A stretch of 32,551 bases of DNA from positions 1 through 32,551 of the forward strand of contig JAGASJ010000073.1 in NCBI GenBank assembly GCA_017621795.1, in the 5' to 3' direction. The position numbers and the translations under genes were made by a program. Position 1 is the stretch's first letter. Each line of letters starts with the position of its first letter. Below are positions 14,775-22,324 of the stretch, in pieces. Source of the DNA: Oscillospiraceae bacterium (lineage in GTDB: Bacteria; Bacillota; Clostridia; Oscillospirales; Oscillospiraceae). The notes beneath the pieces were generated by a model that was not told the DNA's origin, searched no databases, and saw only the letters and a program-made list of their open reading frames with translations.

Positions 14775-15767
14775 TCAGGCGTTTTTCCATTCATCGTAGC
14801 TCGTATAGAAGACCACATCGTACCGGAAGGTGGCCTTTTCGCCGGGATCGAGCATTTGCAATCTTCCCTGCTCCCGCATTGCTACCCGTCCGTCGGGGGT
14901 GCAGTTGCCGGGCTCCAAGCCCAGCACATAATCGTGTTCACCGGGCATTTTCCACTGGCAGAAGGAATTAAGGCTCCGGGGGTCAAAGGAGATGGCCAGC
15001 CCCAGGCCAATGCCGTGGTTATAGATCTTTGCAAGACCTCTTTGGTCAAATTCGTGGAAATAGCACTGCTCCTCATAGCCCGGGGTCGGCGCAGGGAACT
15101 GCAAATGCTGCTGCAGACCCTCAGCGGCGTGGGCATTGCGGGGGATCACCCGATCAGAGGGAATGATCAGCTCGGACTGTTCGCTCAGCAGCGGATAGCC
15201 CATATTCATGTGATACAGCACCATCACAGGGGAAGGCTCGCTGCCGTGGTTTTCCACCGTGTCGGTGAGGGTCAGCTTGTTTTCCGTGGTGGAAAATTCC
15301 AGCACCCGATGCAGCTGCAGCTTGCGGCCAAACAGCACGCAATCCTTCATATCCGCTTCAATGACCAAAAGGTCTCCCTTGCGATACCAGTGGGCGTGCT
15401 CGGCAGGGGTATTGCCGATGGTGCCGTGCATAGGCAAAAATTCGTCCCCGTCTTGGGCATCACCGCCAACGGTGGTCAGTCCGCAGGTGGTCAGAAAACC
15501 GGCAGTAAAGCTTTTCAGCCAGTGATCCTCTCTGCGGTCGTAATAGGCAGAGCCCACAAAGCCGCAGGGGGAGAAATATCCCATATTCATCCCCATAAAG
15601 GTCAGGCGGGGAATATCCGCACAGCGATCCAGGGAAACACTGCACTGAAGACCCAGGCCGTTGCGCACCTGCAAAAGCCGCAGGCCGTCACCCTTGCCGC
15701 CTACCAGGCGGTATTCTTCAATGCCGGAGATTTGGTCTTCGTGTCCTAAATAGTTGCTAAAAGCCAT
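14775..15767 (-). CDS. DUF4432 aldose 1-epimerase-like protein
   Basis: This 330-aa protein of the galactose mutarotase-like beta-sandwich superfamily probably interconverts sugar anomers or binds a sugar phosphate. Recognisable features are the N-terminal DGLRLLQVRNGLGLQCSV, with the DRCADI stretch, FLTTCGLTTVGG, a conserved MHGTIGNTPAE (substrate-pocket histidine), MVLYHMNMGYPLL (second histidine) and the late GLEPGNCTPDGR containing the candidate catalytic glutamate. These match the DUF4432 branch rather than classical GalM. The start was set at ATG 15767, after GGGGAGGAACAGCTTT; the longer reading from 15785 begins within that ribosome binding site. It heads a two-gene unit with the lipoprotein. 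The true substrate is unknown. Confidence 0.85.
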   Translation of the reverse strand: MAFSNYLGHEDQISGIEEYRLVGGKGDGLRLLQVRNGLGLQCSVSLDRCADIPRLTFMGMNMGYFSPCGFVGSAYYDRREDHWLKSFTAGFLTTCGLTTVGGDAQDGDEFLPMHGTIGNTPAEHAHWYRKGDLLVIEADMKDCVLFGRKLQLHRVLEFSTTENKLTLTDTVENHGSEPSPVMVLYHMNMGYPLLSEQSELIIPSDRVIPRNAHAAEGLQQHLQFPAPTPGYEEQCYFHEFDQRGLAKIYNHGIGLGLAISFDPRSLNSFCQWKMPGEHDYVLGLEPGNCTPDGRVAMREQGRLQMLDPGEKATFRYDVVFYTSYDEWKNA

Positions 15768-15815
15768 AAAGCTGTTCCTCCCCATTAGCCTGAGCAGTGT
15801 AGGCGCGTTCTATCC

Positions 15816-15845
15816 ATTATAACCATCATATCATAGCTTTTGGAA
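15816..15845 (-). promoter_or_regulatory. Probable promoter of DUF4432-lipoprotein genes
   Basis: On the minus strand TATAAT (15821-15816) is preceded after 18 nt by a poor -35, TTCCAA (15845-15840). The gene begins about 50 nt downstream. Confidence 0.45.
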
Positions 15846-15990
15846 AAAAGATAGCACTTTTTTCCGTTTTTATGCATAAACATCCAAACTAAGCCTTCTC
15901 TTTTTGCAAAATTATGGTATTATACTGTTGGATATATTCTTAAAGTTCTCGCCAGATACATTTTTAGAGAATAAGGTTAAGGAGATTTTT

Positions 15991-17415
15991 ATGCTTTTTC
16001 AAACCTGGGAATACCTGCTCCTTCTTACAGCCGCTGTCGCAATAATATCGTTTATGGATAACGCGACTGCAAAAAAACTGATTATTCTGTCAATGAGTTT
16101 TTTCTTCTATGCCTATGGCAGCGGCTGGCAGGTGTTGTTGTTTGCGGTGATAATTTTGCTGGCCTATATGCAGGGGCGGCTTTTTGCAAAAAAAAGAAGC
16201 AAATTACTTTTGTACATTTCCATAATCGCGCTGTTTCTTCCTCTTTTTCTGTATAAGTATGTTCCGTTTATTTTATCGAACATTATGGGTATAGATGCAG
16301 CCCGCTACCAAAATACGTTTGTGCTTCCAATAGGCATCTCGTTTTATACGTTCCAAGCTGCAAGCTATGTCATTGATGTATATCGAAATAAAAGCTGCGC
16401 AGAGAGAAATCTTATAACCTTTGCCTGCTTTCTGTCCTTTTTTCCACAGCTTGTGGCAGGACCGATTGAACGCAGCGAAAACCTAATGCATCAGATCAGA
16501 AGCTTTAAAAAACCCTCCGTGTCAGATCTTTCTGTTGGATTTCGGCATATTTTATTGGGACTTTCCCTGAAGCTTTTGGTTGCGGAAACCATGGCATCGT
16601 TTGTCAATCCGGTTTATAATGACCTTTCCGGAAAGGGCGGCCTGTCGGTTTTGATTGCCACATTCTGTTTTGGTATTCAAATTTACTGTGACTTTAACGG
16701 ATACTCTCAAATTGCCCTTGGCAGTGCGCGGCTGATGGGTGTGCGTCTGATGCAGAATTTTGATCACCCATACTGCGCACCCAGCCCTGCAGACTTTTGG
16801 AGACGGTGGCACATTTCCCTAACATCATGGTTTACGGATTATGTGTATATCCCTCTGGGCGGAAACCGAAAAGGAAAAGTGCGTACAGCGCTCAACAAGC
16901 TCATTACCTTTTCTGTTTCCGGCATTTGGCACGGCGCCAACTGGACCTTCCTTTGCTGGGGTTTGCTCAACGGTTTAGGGGTCGTTTCTTATAGACGCAA
17001 AACCACTAAAACCGGAAAATGGAGAAAAATTTGCGGCGTTATTCTGACCGGAATTCTGATAAATCTATTTTGGGTCATGTTCCGCGCCAACAGTTTTGGC
17101 GATGCCATATCTGCGTACAAGCTGATTTTCACCGACACTGCGGCACAGCTGTTCTCCCTCCGCTCTTTTTCGCAGCTCAAAAACTTTTTCTTATACGAAA
17201 ACGGTTGGAGCAATGCGATGTTTCTACCAGCGGCGGTCAGCCTTTTGATTTACATCTGGTACGAATATGGCCACATTTTCGGTAAGGGTTTAACTGCAAT
17301 GCTGCATTCCGAAAAGCGCAGGGTAAGATGGATGATATATATTCTTTTGATTGTATTAACCTTGTACTTCGGGCAGACGCTACAGCAGAGCTCGTTTGTT
17401 TACTTCCGTTTTTAG
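15991..17415 (+). CDS. MBOAT family O-acyltransferase (AlgI/DltB-like)
   Basis: This polytopic 474-aa membrane protein transfers acyl, usually acetyl, groups across the membrane to cell-surface polysaccharide. MBOAT signatures are intact: FPQLVAGPIERSE (151-163), YCDFNGYSQIALG (232-244), DFWRRWHISLTSWFTDYVYI (268-287, conserved H274), then PLGGNRKG and the catalytic-histidine motif GIWHGANWTFLCWG (311-324, H314). About ten or more hydrophobic segments surround these. The start was chosen at ATG 15991 behind AAGGAG, not the longer reading from 15904, which lacks a ribosome binding site. It is followed 21 nt later by an SGNH-like partner, the usual pairing in AlgI-AlgJ/X systems. Base composition is visibly more AT-rich than neighbouring genes, suggesting acquisition. 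Confidence 0.92.
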   Translation: MLFQTWEYLLLLTAAVAIISFMDNATAKKLIILSMSFFFYAYGSGWQVLLFAVIILLAYMQGRLFAKKRSKLLLYISIIALFLPLFLYKYVPFILSNIMGIDAARYQNTFVLPIGISFYTFQAASYVIDVYRNKSCAERNLITFACFLSFFPQLVAGPIERSENLMHQIRSFKKPSVSDLSVGFRHILLGLSLKLLVAETMASFVNPVYNDLSGKGGLSVLIATFCFGIQIYCDFNGYSQIALGSARLMGVRLMQNFDHPYCAPSPADFWRRWHISLTSWFTDYVYIPLGGNRKGKVRTALNKLITFSVSGIWHGANWTFLCWGLLNGLGVVSYRRKTTKTGKWRKICGVILTGILINLFWVMFRANSFGDAISAYKLIFTDTAAQLFSLRSFSQLKNFFLYENGWSNAMFLPAAVSLLIYIWYEYGHIFGKGLTAMLHSEKRRVRWMIYILLIVLTLYFGQTLQQSSFVYFRF

Positions 17416-17436
17416 AAAGAGAGGAATCGGCGCTAT

Positions 17437-18372
17437 ATGAAGCTTTTTACGAAAATAATCGCGCTTACAGCGGCCCTTTGCGTCTTTTTCCTTTTTAATA
17501 TATATGTGATTGTCCCAAAGTATAACGAAGGAACTTTGTATGGCTCCTATACGCAAAAGGCAGAACGGGCGCAACAAATCCAAGGACCGAAATGTGTTTT
17601 TATTGGCGGATCTGCAACTAATTTGGCATTGGATTCCCAAAAGTTTGAGGAGCTTACCGGAATGCCCACCTGCAATCTGGCAATTTCGGCGAGTGTGCCA
17701 CTGCGCACCTATATGCAGGCCGCGAGGAATTGCGTCCGGGAGGGGGACGTGATTATCCTGACACTGGAATATGGGTATTATTCTACCGATCCTTACAAAA
17801 TTGACGAAGCATATATTGATATGGTCAGTATTGATCCGAACCTGAAGACACCGGAAAAAGGACGCGGCCACATAGATTATTACGCAACCAGATTCCTGCG
17901 AAGCTTTACCTGTCTGAACGACGTGTTTACCTTTCAAATAAAAAACGCACTGTCATCCAATAACACAATCTACATTGCAGACAGTGTTGACCAATATGGG
18001 GATTTTTCCTTGCACAAGGGGCGCACACCAACTTATAGCCGTAAAATCTCTTCTGCAAAATTCACCTACAAAAAAGAGGTGTTTTCGCTCATCAATTCCT
18101 TTATTGACGAAATGGAAAAGCGAAATGTTACGGTATATGTAACCTATCCACCTATTGACGGCGGTTCTTACCGCAACACTCAGCAGTATTTTTCGCAGGT
18201 ACAGGAAGCGATCGAAGCACATATCCACCAAAAAAATATCATTGGTACTCCGTTTGACTTTCTGTATGACGAAGATTTTTTCTTTGATACCGTGTATCAT
18301 ATTCGTTATGAAAACCGTGAAACCTATACCACCGACCTATACGAGGCTTATGCCGGGCGTTGTGTTGGATGA
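17437..18372 (+). CDS. SGNH hydrolase-like partner of the MBOAT (AlgJ/AlgX/DltD type)
   Basis: The product is 311 aa with one N-terminal membrane segment (about 5-26), so the body lies outside. VFIGGSATNLAL (54-65) places a nucleophile-like S59 in a GGSxT block I. CNLAISASVPLRTY resembles the following SGNH block. FFDTVYHIRYENRETYT near the C-terminus has the D-x-x-x-H pair (D284, H288) expected for a Ser-His-Asp triad. Together with the adjacent MBOAT this predicts O-acetylation of an extracellular glycan or teichoic acid-like polymer, with this protein accepting or transferring the acyl group. AGAGGAA lies about 11 nt before ATG 17437. Codon use is AT-rich like the MBOAT. The family assignment rests on motifs and context, as overall similarity is low. 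Confidence 0.75.
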   Translation: MKLFTKIIALTAALCVFFLFNIYVIVPKYNEGTLYGSYTQKAERAQQIQGPKCVFIGGSATNLALDSQKFEELTGMPTCNLAISASVPLRTYMQAARNCVREGDVIILTLEYGYYSTDPYKIDEAYIDMVSIDPNLKTPEKGRGHIDYYATRFLRSFTCLNDVFTFQIKNALSSNNTIYIADSVDQYGDFSLHKGRTPTYSRKISSAKFTYKKEVFSLINSFIDEMEKRNVTVYVTYPPIDGGSYRNTQQYFSQVQEAIEAHIHQKNIIGTPFDFLYDEDFFFDTVYHIRYENRETYTTDLYEAYAGRCVG

Positions 18373-18373
18373 C

Positions 18374-18404
18374 AAAAAGGAGCTGTTGCGACGCAACAGC
18401 TCCT
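18374..18404. terminator. Bidirectional terminator between convergent genes
   Basis: AGGAGCTGTTGC (18378-18389) pairs perfectly with GCAACAGCTCCT (18393-18404). Five T on the minus strand (18378-18374) favour termination of the dehydrogenase transcript; AAAATATTTTG follows on the plus side. Confidence 0.8.
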
Positions 18405-18491
18405 AAAATATTTTGTATAGCCTGCAAAGCAAGTGCACCTGCCCAAAAGCTGCAGGGTTTTGCCGGCTTGGTGTGCCCGGGCTGATGAAAC

Positions 18492-19757
18492 TTAGTTGAT
18501 GGGAGTAGCGTGGGCCAGCAGGTACTTCTCGGCGTCGCCGTTCCACAGGCCGTTGTGCTTTTCTACCAGCTTTGCCAGTTCTGCAAACATCTCGTTTTCC
18601 TTGCCCAGCTCGGCAAAGTCGTCGATGGCAGTCAGAGGCATACTGATCTGATTGTAGATCAGCTTCTTGCCGCCCTTGATGTTGGGCAGATTCAGTGTGG
18701 TATCCACCACCGCATCCAGGCCGCCGATATGGGTGACCATTGCGGCGGGATTGATCTTGCCGCTGTTCATCATCTCGATGGCTTCCCGCATATCATCGGT
18801 GTTGCCGCCGGAGGTACCCACGATGTGGGTAGCCGCGTAGTGGACGTTAAAGAAGTTCATCTCTGCCTTAAACTGTGCGTTGGTGGGGCCTGCAAAGAAG
18901 TTCAGACAGCCGTCATAGCCCAAAATGGCATCCGCCTGCTCCACAACAGGGCGGACAGGTGCAAAGCAGATCACGTCATTGTAGCCGGTGCCGCCGGTAA
19001 GGTTACGAAGATACTCTACAGGGTTTTCCACCTTGGCGGTGTTGACGTAGTGCAGCTCGATGCCCAGCTCCTTGGCGTGCTCTACGGTGTAGATGCCGGC
19101 GGCGCGCTCCAGACGGGCGTCGTCAATATCGGTTACCACCAGCAAAGAGGGACGGCGGTCGCAGTGCAGTGCGTAGTCGATCGCACCCAGACCCATCGGG
19201 CCAACGGAAGCCAGCAGTGCCATCTTGCCGCCCTCTACAATGCCCATATCGTGGACATAGGAGCCGGCCTTGGTGTGATACTGGGCGTGGAAGGTGCCGA
19301 TGATGCAGCTCATAGGCTCAGCCAAAGAGCCGTAGAAGTATACATCGGAATTATAGGGCAGCAGGCAGTCAGACAGCAAAGTCTCCTGAGGAATGTTGCC
19401 GTACAGGGCGTCACCGCCGCAGTAGTTGTAGGAATAGCCGGGGGCCATCAGAGAGCCCTTATAGAAGTGGGCAGGCTGAATGGAGAAGCCGTCACCAACC
19501 TTAAACTTGTGGGCCCAGTTCTTGCCGACCTCCACGATCTTGCCGCAGAATTCGTGACCCACAACGGTGGGATTTTCCGCAACATTGTCGGGAACGCGCT
19601 TGTGATCACCGCCCTCAACAGCGGCCTTGTAGGTACTCATACACAGGGAGTCGGAAATGATCTGGACACGAACACCGTCGTCTCCGATTTCCGGCAGGTC
19701 AAATTCCTCCAAACGGAGATCCATTTTGCCATGGATGCGAACGCCTTTATTCTTCAT
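18492..19757 (-). CDS. Zinc-binding MDR dehydrogenase, L-sorbose-1-phosphate reductase-like
   Basis: This 421-aa medium-chain dehydrogenase probably oxidises or reduces a sugar phosphate or polyol with NAD(P). C39 in SDSLCMSTYK and the GHEF motif (67-70) supply catalytic zinc ligands. The Rossmann glycine motif lies in LLASVGPMGLGA (181-192), followed by VVTDIDDARLERA. The four-cysteine structural-zinc lobe of classical alcohol dehydrogenases is absent; this region instead reads AHFYKGSLMAPGYSYNYCGG. The extra length and this pattern resemble the SorE/L-sorbose-1-phosphate reductase branch, but substrate prediction within MDR enzymes is unreliable. GGAGAG lies 5 nt before ATG 19757. It has its own near-consensus promoter, is divergent from the glycosyltransferase gene, and appears monocistronic. 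Confidence 0.85.
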   Translation of the reverse strand: MKNKGVRIHGKMDLRLEEFDLPEIGDDGVRVQIISDSLCMSTYKAAVEGGDHKRVPDNVAENPTVVGHEFCGKIVEVGKNWAHKFKVGDGFSIQPAHFYKGSLMAPGYSYNYCGGDALYGNIPQETLLSDCLLPYNSDVYFYGSLAEPMSCIIGTFHAQYHTKAGSYVHDMGIVEGGKMALLASVGPMGLGAIDYALHCDRRPSLLVVTDIDDARLERAAGIYTVEHAKELGIELHYVNTAKVENPVEYLRNLTGGTGYNDVICFAPVRPVVEQADAILGYDGCLNFFAGPTNAQFKAEMNFFNVHYAATHIVGTSGGNTDDMREAIEMMNSGKINPAAMVTHIGGLDAVVDTTLNLPNIKGGKKLIYNQISMPLTAIDDFAELGKENEMFAELAKLVEKHNGLWNGDAEKYLLAHATPIN

Positions 19758-19832
19758 AAATACTCTCCTTCATTTCTGCCGAAAAACGGCAGCGATTTAT
19801 GTATTTCCTCATCACCGAGGTCTTTCACCGCC

Positions 19833-19861
19833 ATTATAGCACAGAAAAACGAAAATGCCAA
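19833..19861 (-). promoter_or_regulatory. Promoter of the dehydrogenase gene
   Basis: On the minus strand TTGGCA (19861-19856), a 17-nt spacer and TATAAT (19838-19833) differ from consensus at one position. Confidence 0.8.
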
Positions 19862-19908
19862 TAGGGGACTTTCAAACTTTTCCCTATTTCCCAAATAAAA
19901 TACGGTGA

Positions 19909-19937
19909 TTTACTTTCCTTCCTTTTTCTGCTACAAT
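19909..19937 (+). promoter_or_regulatory. Promoter of the glycosyltransferase gene
   Basis: TTTACT (19909-19914), a 17-nt spacer and TACAAT (19932-19937) lie 30 nt before the start codon. Confidence 0.7.
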
Positions 19938-19967
19938 AGCCTTATATATACAGAAGGGGTGGATGAT

Positions 19968-21131
19968 ATGGCTTCAAAGCCTTTACATATTTTAGTGGTG
20001 GCCACGTGGCTTCCCGGCCGCTACGACAAGCTGATGGGGATCTACCACAAGCATTTTTGCCAGGCGCTGGCGCAGGCCGGCGTAAAGGTGGATATGCTCC
20101 ATATTGATCGGCAGCCCATCTCCCAGGCACCGCGCTTTCCCTTTATGAAAAAGCGCTACACTTCACAAGAACAGGGCTACCGCACGTATGCCCGCCGCAT
20201 GCTGAACCGACACCGTCTTTCTCCCCACTGGCAAATAAAGGCCTATACCAAATGCCTGTACCGGCTGTATAAGGCTTACGAAAAGGAAAACGGAAAGCCG
20301 GATATACTCCACGCCCAGGTGCTGATCCCCGCGGGCTATGCAACCGCCATGCTGGGCAAGCGCATCGGCGTGCCGGTGCTCATTACAGAACACGCCAGCT
20401 ATTTTGAGCGCTTTTTCAGAGATTGGAGCGCGCCCTACACCAAAAAGACGGTGGAAAGCGGTGCCCGGATCACCTGCGTGGGCAATTATATGGTGGCGCT
20501 GTTTGAAAAACTGGGCGTGCAGGCACAGGTGCTTCCCAACACGGTGGACTGCAACGTGTTCAGCGGTCCGAAGGCTCCAAAAACCGACAGCACGATCCGC
20601 TTTGCCACCCTTTGCGCCCTGCGGGAGGGCAAGGGCATAGAGGTGGCGGTGCAGGCTCTTTCCCGGCTGTCAAAGGAAGAAAAGCTGACGGATTTTACCT
20701 ACACTGTCATTGGAGACGGCGACAAACGTGCCCTGTATCAGGCCGCCGCACAGCAGGCAGGCATTGCAGAGCGCACCTCGTTTGTGGGGCAGAAAAACCA
20801 TCAGCAGATCGCGGAAATCTTTGCCCATACCGACATTTTGCTGATGCCCTCGGACAAGGAGACCTTTGCCATCCCCGTTATTGAAGCCGCCGCCGCAGGC
20901 GTGCCGGTGGTATGCACCCGCTGCGGTGGACCGGAGGGCTTCCTGACTGCCGACAGTGCGGAATTTTGTGACGTGCAGGATGTGCCCGGTATGGCCGATG
21001 CCATTATGCGGATGGTGCAGCGCTTGCCTGAGATCGACGAGCAGAAGGTGCGGCAGGTGGCCGCCGCCTTCGACCGCAGGGCTGTTGCGGAAAAGGCCAT
21101 CGGCTATTATAAAAAACTGCTTGAAAAATAA
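19968..21131 (+). CDS. Glycosyltransferase family 4 protein
   Basis: This 387-aa cytoplasmic or membrane-associated GT-B enzyme transfers a sugar from an activated donor to a glycan or lipid acceptor. The N-terminal domain begins LHILVVATWLPGRYDKLMGIY, the usual acceptor-side start of GT4 proteins, with an ITEHAS motif. The C-terminal donor domain includes VIGDGDKR, FVGQKNHQQIAEIF and the E-x7-E motif in KETFAIPVIEAAAAGVPVV (E298, E306), which binds the nucleotide sugar. The start was set at ATG 19968, with AGAAGGGG upstream; the longer reading from 19905 covers the promoter. It is single-gene and divergent from the dehydrogenase. It may act in exopolysaccharide synthesis with the MBOAT pair, but no other polysaccharide genes are close. 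Donor and acceptor are unknown. Confidence 0.9.
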   Translation: MASKPLHILVVATWLPGRYDKLMGIYHKHFCQALAQAGVKVDMLHIDRQPISQAPRFPFMKKRYTSQEQGYRTYARRMLNRHRLSPHWQIKAYTKCLYRLYKAYEKENGKPDILHAQVLIPAGYATAMLGKRIGVPVLITEHASYFERFFRDWSAPYTKKTVESGARITCVGNYMVALFEKLGVQAQVLPNTVDCNVFSGPKAPKTDSTIRFATLCALREGKGIEVAVQALSRLSKEEKLTDFTYTVIGDGDKRALYQAAAQQAGIAERTSFVGQKNHQQIAEIFAHTDILLMPSDKETFAIPVIEAAAAGVPVVCTRCGGPEGFLTADSAEFCDVQDVPGMADAIMRMVQRLPEIDEQKVRQVAAAFDRRAVAEKAIGYYKKLLEK

Positions 21132-21136
21132 TACAG

Positions 21137-21160
21137 CGGGCGGATGAAATCATCCGCCCG
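21137..21160. terminator. Palindrome after the glycosyltransferase gene
   Basis: CGGGCGGATGA and TCATCCGCCCG form an 11-bp perfect hairpin six bases after the stop codon. No T-run follows (GTCTCAGAG), so termination would be weak. It is related to the palindromes at 13665-13681, 21394-21427 and 25108-25136. Confidence 0.5.
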
Positions 21161-21163
21161 TCT

Positions 21164-21388
21164 CAGAGTGTCAAAGAACCCTATAAATGCGCAAATATGG
21201 CTCCCTCTGACGAGGGAGCTGGCTAATTGCCGATTTTAGGCAATTAGCCTGAGGGAGAGAAAAAACACGGGGTTCATTCGTATTTTGTGGACTTTTCCGA
21301 ACTTTTTGTGATTTCTCTCCCCCAGTCAGCCTGTTCGGCTGACAGCCCCCTCGTCAGAGGGGGCCAAGGGGAAAGGTGCTTTTTTGAC
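21164..21388. mobile_element. MITE-like element with nested inverted repeats
   Basis: There is no gene in this stretch. Outer ends are CAGAGTGTCAAAGAACC (21164-21180) and, in reverse complement, GTCAAAAAAGCACC (21375-21388). An inner inverted pair begins GGCTCCCTCTGACGAGGGAG (21199) and, from the other side, GGCCCCCTCTGACGAGGGGG (ending 21365); each arm carries a further hairpin (GGCTAATTGCC/GGCAATTAGCC; GTCAGCC/GGCTGAC) followed by GAGAGAAA. The unpaired core, about 21263-21308, includes TTCATTCGTATTTTGTGGAC. Size (about 0.2 kb), inverted ends and lack of coding capacity suit a MITE. No target duplication was found. Confidence 0.6.
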
Positions 21389-21393
21389 AGGCT

Positions 21394-21427
21394 ACAGACG
21401 GGCGGATGATCTCATCCGCCCGTCTGT
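21394..21427. repeat. Perfect 16-bp palindrome after the isomerase gene
   Basis: ACAGACGGGCGGATGA (21394-21409) and TCATCCGCCCGTCTGT (21412-21427) form a perfect hairpin with a 2-nt loop, four bases beyond the stop codon of the minus-strand gene. Without a T-run on either side it is only a possible terminator. It is a sibling of the palindrome at 21137-21160; the two bracket the MITE-like element. Confidence 0.6.
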
Positions 21428-21431
21428 GATT

Positions 21432-22298
21432 TTATTCTGATTGCAGGAACAGCGCTTCAAAACGGCAGGCGCTTTCTTTCAGCTTCAAAATGCCCTCAAA
21501 TACATTTTCTTCGTCATAATCCCGGAGGAATTGGTCTGCTTCCAAGGTGAAATACCCCTTATAATCCACTTCCCGCAGTGCTTTTGCAATGGCCGCAAAA
21601 TCCACATCCATTGAAAAGGGGATCTGATGATCGTCATGCAGAAGGTCATTATCGTGAATGTGCAATGCCTGCAGGCGGCGACCCAGTGTGCGGATCATAG
21701 AAACGGCGCCGTCACCGGAGCCCCGCATTTCGGCGTGCCCCAGATCCAGACAGGCCACGAAAAAGTCATCATTTACCACATCAATATGCTTTTTAAAGTC
21801 CTCCCCGGTGGCGCAGGCTGCGAAGGAGGACATTGCTTTTTCATTGTCCCAGTTCCACATATTCTCCGTGGCGATCTTCACACCGCAGTCCTTGGCAAAG
21901 GGCAGTAATTCCCAATACATTTCGGCATTTTCCTCTGCGGTTTTATTGTTGTCGGGATGAATGACGCAAATACTGCCGCCGGCCTCGGCGGTGCACGCAA
22001 TAGCCCGCTTCAGGCAGTCACGGACCGCCGGCACGTATACCGGAAAAGGTGCGTGGGACTGATTACACACGATGCCGTGATCCAGCCCAATTTTTTTCAG
22101 TGTTCTTGCAAATTTCAGAGCGTCACTTCCGCTTAGCGGACTTCCTGTGTTCATAGGAAGACCCGTCTGCCAGTCGATTCTGCACATATCGAACATAGAG
22201 AAATCCCAGGCATCAAAGCCGGCCTTTGCGCAGTATTCCACTGCCTTTTCCATCCCTATGATCCTTGCGATGGACCCGATTTCTGTTGATATTTTCAT
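21432..22298 (-). CDS. Sugar phosphate isomerase/epimerase (xylose isomerase-like TIM barrel)
   Basis: This 288-aa AP endonuclease 2/xylose isomerase-like TIM barrel protein is typically a metal-dependent sugar or inositol isomerase or epimerase. Candidate metal ligands lie at the expected strand ends: E145 in ATENMWNW, D185 and H188 in CLDLGHAE, H213/H215 in ALHIHDND and E253 in TLEAD. CVIHPD (111-116) is a further conserved barrel strand. AAGGAG lies 6 nt before ATG 22298. The gene starts 26 nt after coaBC and probably shares its promoter, although no functional link to coenzyme A is evident. The substrate is unknown; the epimerase-like and dehydrogenase genes nearby hint at carbohydrate catabolism. 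Confidence 0.88.
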   Translation of the reverse strand: MKISTEIGSIARIIGMEKAVEYCAKAGFDAWDFSMFDMCRIDWQTGLPMNTGSPLSGSDALKFARTLKKIGLDHGIVCNQSHAPFPVYVPAVRDCLKRAIACTAEAGGSICVIHPDNNKTAEENAEMYWELLPFAKDCGVKIATENMWNWDNEKAMSSFAACATGEDFKKHIDVVNDDFFVACLDLGHAEMRGSGDGAVSMIRTLGRRLQALHIHDNDLLHDDHQIPFSMDVDFAAIAKALREVDYKGYFTLEADQFLRDYDEENVFEGILKLKESACRFEALFLQSE

Positions 22299-22324
22299 AG
22301 AAGCTCCTTAAATCAAAGCCTTGT

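Noticed and set aside
18510-19898. Long 462-aa open frame antisense to the dehydrogenase gene
   Set aside because: It lies opposite a gene with clear family motifs, promoter and ribosome binding site. Its translation is His/Val/Gly-rich with no recognisable family and no ribosome binding site.
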